A stretch of 64,000 nucleotides of DNA, taken from Thiohalocapsa halophila (lineage in GTDB: Bacteria; Pseudomonadota; Gammaproteobacteria; Chromatiales; Chromatiaceae). Below, piece by piece: positions 59,746-64,000 of this stretch. The notes beneath the pieces were generated by a model that saw only the letters and a program-made list of their open reading frames with translations, made no database searches and was not told the DNA's origin. The DNA lies in assembly GCF_016583825.1 (NCBI RefSeq), contig NZ_NRRV01000028.1:1-64000 (forward strand), written 5' to 3'. Made by a program: the position numbers and the translations under genes. The stretch's first letter is position 1. Each line of letters opens with the position of its first letter.

Positions 59746-60777
59746 ATGACTCTGAGCACGCTGCGCCACACCGCCAAAACCATGGTCGAGCCCGGCCAGG
59801 GCATCCTCGCCATGGACGAGAGCACACCCACAGTCGGCAAGCGCCTCAAGGCTGTGGGCGTCGACAACACCGAAGACAACCGCGTCGCCTACCGCACCAT
59901 CCTGCTCGGCACGCCGGGCCTCGGCGACTACATCAGCGGGGCGATCCTCTACGACGAGACCATCCGCCAGTCGACGACCGACGGCGAGCCCTTCCCCGAG
60001 CTGATGCAGCGCCAGGGGATTATGCCCGGCATCAAGGTGGACACCGGCGCCAAAGACCTGGCGCTGAGCGGCGGCGAGAAGGTCACCGAAGGCCTGGACG
60101 GCCTGCGCGACCGGCTCGCGGAGTACGTCGGCTTCGGCGCCAAGTTCTGCAAGTGGCGCGCCGTCATCGCCATCGACGAGGAAAAACCGAGCCGCGCCTG
60201 CCTGGAGGCGAACGCCCATGCGCTGGCGCGCTATGCGGCCCTGTGCCAGGAGGCCGGACTGGTGCCCATCGTCGAGCCGGAGGTGCTGATCAACGGCGCG
60301 CATACCATCGAGACCAGCTTCGATGTCACCGTCGAGACCCAGCGCCAGGTGTTCGAGCAGCTCTACCGCCAGGGCGTCCACTTCGAGGGCATGATCCTGA
60401 AGCCCAGCATGGTGATCTCCGGCACCGATTGCCCGCAGCGCGCGGGCGTCGAGCAGGTGGCCGAGCAGACCCTGCGCTGCCTGCAGCAGACGGTGCCGGC
60501 GGTGGTGCCGGGCATCGCCTTCCTCTCCGGCGGCCAGAGCGATGAGGAAGCGACCCAGCACCTGAACACCATGAATCAGATGGCGCGGGAGCTGTCCCTG
60601 CCCTGGCAGCTGACCTTCTCCTACGCGCGGGCGCTGCAGAACCAAGTGCTGGAGACCTGGCGCGGCGATGCCGCCAAGGCGGAGCAGGCGAGCCAGGCCC
60701 TGCTGCATCGGGCCAAGCTGAACGCGCTGGCCAGCCGCGGGGAATACACACCGGACCTGGAGCGTGCAGCGGCCTGA
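59746..60777 (+). CDS. Class I fructose-bisphosphate aldolase
   Basis: 343 aa from ATG 59,746 with CGGAGG upstream. Schiff-base class I aldolase of the eukaryote-like FbaB/ALDO type: GILAMDESTPTVGKRL, KWRAVIAIDEE, NGAHTIETSFD region, and the catalytic Lys in GMILKPSMVISG, then AFLSGGQSDEEATQHLN. It splits or forms fructose-1,6-bisphosphate, and in autotrophs also acts in the Calvin cycle. It is convergent with the RND gene. Confidence 0.95.
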   Translation: MTLSTLRHTAKTMVEPGQGILAMDESTPTVGKRLKAVGVDNTEDNRVAYRTILLGTPGLGDYISGAILYDETIRQSTTDGEPFPELMQRQGIMPGIKVDTGAKDLALSGGEKVTEGLDGLRDRLAEYVGFGAKFCKWRAVIAIDEEKPSRACLEANAHALARYAALCQEAGLVPIVEPEVLINGAHTIETSFDVTVETQRQVFEQLYRQGVHFEGMILKPSMVISGTDCPQRAGVEQVAEQTLRCLQQTVPAVVPGIAFLSGGQSDEEATQHLNTMNQMARELSLPWQLTFSYARALQNQVLETWRGDAAKAEQASQALLHRAKLNALASRGEYTPDLERAAA

Positions 60778-60798
60778 CCCGGCCGCGGCCGTGGCCCC

Positions 60799-63700
60799 TC
60801 AGCCCGCGGCGCGGGCGACGGGGTCACGGTCGTCGCCGCGGCGCCAGATATAGAGCGCCGGGATGGCGAGGGTCGTGAGCAGGGTCGAGGAGATCAGGCC
60901 GAAGAACAGCGAGGTCGCCAGCCCTTTGAAGATCGGGTCGACGATGATGAACAGCGCCCCGATCATGGCCGTCACGGCGGTGAGCAGGATCGGCCGGAAG
61001 CGCACCGCACCGGCCTCGATGACCGCGTCGCGCACGCTGGCGCCGGCGGCCCGGCGCGCCTCGATGAATTCGATCAGCAGCACCGAGTTACGCACCACGA
61101 TGCCGGCCAGGGCGATGAAGCCGATCATCGAGGTCGCTGTGAACTTGGCGCCGATGGCCCAATGCCCGACGATGATGCCGAGCAGGGTCAGCGGCACGGG
61201 CAGCATAATCGCCAATGGCAGCTTCAGCCGGCCGGAGCGGCCCACCACCAGGGCGTAGATCAGCAGGAAGGCGCCGATGAAGGCGAGGCCCATGTCCCGG
61301 AAGGTGGTATAGGTAATCTCCCACTCCCCATGCCAGAGCAGCACGGGCCCCTCGGGCGCCAGCGGCTGGCCGCGCAGGCGCACGTCCAGCTCCGCGCCCG
61401 CCGCCTGCAGCGCGTCCTGGACCTGGAGCATGCCGTAGATGGGGGCCTCGCGCTCGCCCGCCAGCGTCGCCTGCACCATGACCAGGCTGCGGCCGTTGCG
61501 CCGGAACACGGGCCGCTCGGTGTGCCGCCTCGCGACGTCCACCACCTGCCCGAGCTCCACCAAGCCCTCCGCCGCCGGGACCGGCGCCGACAGCAGCGCG
61601 TCCAGCTCGCCGCGGTCGCGGCGCGCCAGCTCGATGACCACGGGCCAGGCACCTTGGGCCGGGCGATCCGTAGTCGGCTCCAGGACACGGCCGCCCAGCA
61701 GGACGCCGAGCTCGCGCAGCACGGCGCCTTCGGAGACGCCGAGGCGCGTCAGCGCCGCTTGGTCGGGGCTCAGCTGCAAGCGCTCGCGGCGCACGCCGAT
61801 GCTGTCGTCGACGTCGACGACGAAGTCGACCTCGGTAAAGGCCGCGCGCACATCCCGGGCGGCCGCGCGCCGGCTTTCGGCGTTCGGCCCATAGACCTCC
61901 GCCAGCAGGGTCGCGAGCACCGGCGGCCCCGGCGGCACCTCCACCACCCGCATCGCCGTGCCCGCCGGCGCCGACACGCCGTCGATGCGCTCGCGGATGG
62001 CAAGCGCGATGGCGTGGCTGCTGCGTGCGCGATCAGCCGCCGGCAGCAGGTTGACCTTGATGTCGCCCTGAAACGGCAGCTCGCGCAGATAGTACTGCCG
62101 AATCAGGCCGTTGAAATTGAACGGCGCCGAGGTGCCGGCATAGCGCTGCAGGCTGGTGATCTCCGGCACCGGCGCCAGGCGCTCGGCGATGGCCCCCAGG
62201 ACACGGTCGGTCTGCTCCACCGTGGCGGTCTCGGGCAGGTCGACGACGACCTGAATCTCGCGCTTGTCATCGAACGGCAGCAGCTTGACCGTCACCGCGG
62301 AGACGGCGAACAGGGCAAGGGACCCGAGCGTCGCCAACAGCACCGCCAGCAGGAACAGCGCCGCCCGGCGGCGGGTGCGCAGCACGGGCTCGGCGACGCG
62401 CCGATACAGTGTCCCGAGGGGCCCGCCGCTGCTGCTCTCGCCGCCGCCGTCGCCCCGGCGCCCCAGCAGCCGCGGCCAGGGCGCGCGCAGACGGCGCAGG
62501 CGCAGCAGCAGCCAGGGGGTGGCGCTCAGCGCCACGGCCGTGGAGAAGATCACCGCCGCCGACGCATTGGCCGGAATCGGCGCCATGTAAGGGCCCATCA
62601 GACCCGTCACTGCCAGCATCGGCAGCAGGGCCGCGATGATGGTGAGCGTGGAGATGATGGTGGGGTTGCCGACCTCGTCAACGGCTCGCACGGCGCTGGC
62701 CGCGGCCCGGGCGCTGTCCTCGGGCGGCGCCCCGGCCCAATGGCGGGTGATGTTCTCGACCACCACGATGGCATCGTCCACCAGGATGCCGATGGCGAAG
62801 ATGAGCGCGAACAGGCTGACGCGATTGATGGTGTAGCCGAAGGCCCAGAGGGCGAAGAAGGTGAGCAAAATGGTGGTCGGGATCACCAGGCCGACGACGA
62901 TGGCTTCGCGCAGGCCGACGGCGACCGCGATGAGCAGGACAATGGTCAGGGTCGCGCCGATGAGCTGCCACAGCAGTGCCCGCGCGTTGTCGTTGGCGCT
63001 CTTGCCATAGTTGCGCGTGACGGTCACGGTCATTCCGTCCGGGATCACCTGATCACGCGCCGACGCCAAGACCTTGAGCGCCGCCTCCGCCACCTCGACG
63101 CCGTTGGCCCCCGGGCGCTTACCCACGGCCAGCACCGCCGCCGGTCGCGCCTGCGACGAGCCGTCGCTGCCCGTATCCCGGTGCCACACCAGCGGCCCCG
63201 GCTGCGGCGGGGCGACCAGCGTGCGTGCCAGGTCGCGCACATAGACCGGCCGGCCGTCGCGGCTGGTGACCACCAGATTGCCGATGCTGGCGGGGTCGCG
63301 CAGCCCGCCGCCGAGCTTCAGCGCTTGACGCCCCGCCTGCGGCGACAGCAGGTCCCCGGCGGAGAGGTTCTCGTTGGCGGCGGCCACCCGCTCGGCGAGG
63401 GCGCTGGCGCTGACGCCCCAGCGTGCCAGGGCACGCGGGTCCGGCTCGACGCGGACCTGTGTCCCGCCGGCGCCCACCAGATAAGTCAGGCCGGCGCGGT
63501 CGATGCTGGCCATACGCCAGCGCAGCTCCTCGGCCACATCCCAAGCATCGGCGCGGCTGTAGCGGTCTGCCGCCGCTGCGGTGGGTGCCACGGTCAGCGT
63601 GACCACGGCGACGTCCTCGATACCGCGGGCGACGATCAGCGGCTCCGGGATGCCGGGGGGCCGGCGCTCACCGTTGGCGCCGATGCGCTCGATCACGCGC

Positions 63701-64000
63701 AGCGCGGCATCGTCACTGCTGGTGCCGGGATAGAAGCGGGCCGACACCACGGCCTGGTCTTCGCGGCTTCGGGAGTAGACGTGGTCGACGCCTTCGATGC
63801 CGGTGACGATGTCCTCCACCGGCCGCGTGACCGTCTCGAGCACATCCTGTGCCGACAGGCCCGGCGCCGGCACGATGACCTCCACCAGCGGCACCGGAAT
63901 CTGCGGCTCTTCTTCCCTTGGCACCTGGCTGATGCCGATCACGCCCAGCACCATGGCGATCAGGATCAGGATCGGCGTCACTGGGTTGTCGATGAAGCCT
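60799..64000 (-). CDS. RND efflux transporter permease (5' end beyond the window)
   Basis: At least 1066 codons; the frame is open to the right edge (PVTPILILIAMVLG), so the true start lies outside. HAE1-type RND pump: SQVPREEEPQIPVP near the N-terminus, the proton-relay segment IFAIGILVDDAIVVVENI, GTSAPFNFNGLIRQYYLRE porter domain, and FIALAGIVVRNSVLLIEFIEARRAAG in the C-terminal half. It exports hydrophobic compounds with a membrane-fusion protein and outer-membrane channel. Partner genes are not visible. Confidence 0.93.
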   Translation of the reverse strand, partial: GFIDNPVTPILILIAMVLGVIGISQVPREEEPQIPVPLVEVIVPAPGLSAQDVLETVTRPVEDIVTGIEGVDHVYSRSREDQAVVSARFYPGTSSDDAALRVIERIGANGERRPPGIPEPLIVARGIEDVAVVTLTVAPTAAAADRYSRADAWDVAEELRWRMASIDRAGLTYLVGAGGTQVRVEPDPRALARWGVSASALAERVAAANENLSAGDLLSPQAGRQALKLGGGLRDPASIGNLVVTSRDGRPVYVRDLARTLVAPPQPGPLVWHRDTGSDGSSQARPAAVLAVGKRPGANGVEVAEAALKVLASARDQVIPDGMTVTVTRNYGKSANDNARALLWQLIGATLTIVLLIAVAVGLREAIVVGLVIPTTILLTFFALWAFGYTINRVSLFALIFAIGILVDDAIVVVENITRHWAGAPPEDSARAAASAVRAVDEVGNPTIISTLTIIAALLPMLAVTGLMGPYMAPIPANASAAVIFSTAVALSATPWLLLRLRRLRAPWPRLLGRRGDGGGESSSGGPLGTLYRRVAEPVLRTRRRAALFLLAVLLATLGSLALFAVSAVTVKLLPFDDKREIQVVVDLPETATVEQTDRVLGAIAERLAPVPEITSLQRYAGTSAPFNFNGLIRQYYLRELPFQGDIKVNLLPAADRARSSHAIALAIRERIDGVSAPAGTAMRVVEVPPGPPVLATLLAEVYGPNAESRRAAARDVRAAFTEVDFVVDVDDSIGVRRERLQLSPDQAALTRLGVSEGAVLRELGVLLGGRVLEPTTDRPAQGAWPVVIELARRDRGELDALLSAPVPAAEGLVELGQVVDVARRHTERPVFRRNGRSLVMVQATLAGEREAPIYGMLQVQDALQAAGAELDVRLRGQPLAPEGPVLLWHGEWEITYTTFRDMGLAFIGAFLLIYALVVGRSGRLKLPLAIMLPVPLTLLGIIVGHWAIGAKFTATSMIGFIALAGIVVRNSVLLIEFIEARRAAGASVRDAVIEAGAVRFRPILLTAVTAMIGALFIIVDPIFKGLATSLFFGLISSTLLTTLAIPALYIWRRGDDRDPVARAAG

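Overview
The window is high-GC DNA from an anoxygenic purple bacterium, most likely a purple sulfur gammaproteobacterium (Chromatiaceae) of the okenone-producing type. It carries light-independent protochlorophyllide reductase genes (bchLNB), reaction-centre H and its assembly genes, a PpsR regulator, LH2-type antenna genes, and a carotenoid set (lycopene cyclase CrtY, Rieske-containing CrtU, two CrtD-family paralogues, CrtC) that matches the published okenone pathway. The genus cannot be fixed from the sequence alone.

Layout. 1-11.8 kb is housekeeping: a 2OG-Fe(II) oxygenase, an NRDE protein, secF-secD-yajC, tgt, a HAD phosphatase, msrA, queA, tRNA-Leu(CAA), a Uma2-like gene and a strong small-RNA candidate at about 9.45 kb. 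11.8-29.8 kb is the first photosynthesis block: bchJ and hemN, then a tightly overlapping leftward operon bchF-bchN-bchB-bchH-bchL-bchM-lhaA-puhA-puhB-puhC-puhE, diverging from ppsR across a 34-bp palindrome. 30-42.3 kb is an accessory island: a second Uma2 gene, a phosphodiesterase-TPR-sulfotransferase fusion, one intact and two decayed PEP-CTERM-like genes, two VapBC-type toxin-antitoxin loci (one with a gutted toxin), a RAYT transposase among its REP palindromes, and a frameshifted MmeI-like restriction-modification gene carrying an internal short-tandem-repeat insertion.

42.5-58.9 kb is the second photosynthesis block: bchG-bchP, a small membrane protein, a PucC-type transporter, two near-identical antenna beta-alpha operons on either side of divergent crtU/crtY, an uncharacterised membrane protein that shares a regulatory region with the first CrtD-family gene, the second CrtD-family gene, and crtC. 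Perfect TGT-N12-ACA (PpsR/CrtJ-type) palindromes lie over the antenna promoters and, as a tandem pair, between the CrtD-family gene and the unknown gene. PpsR encoded here is therefore the likely shared regulator. 59-64 kb holds a rhodanese-like gene, class I fructose-bisphosphate aldolase and the 3' part of an RND efflux pump running off the window.

Repeats are a second theme: heptamer arrays (GTACGGG and GGGCTGA types), GCCGAGTTTCACTCGGC REPs around the RAYT, an orphan family of REPIN-like inverted pairs near the antenna genes, and a 12-bp repeat after puhC. pufLMC, bchXYZ, bchE/acsF, bchID, crtB/crtI and crtF are not in the window.
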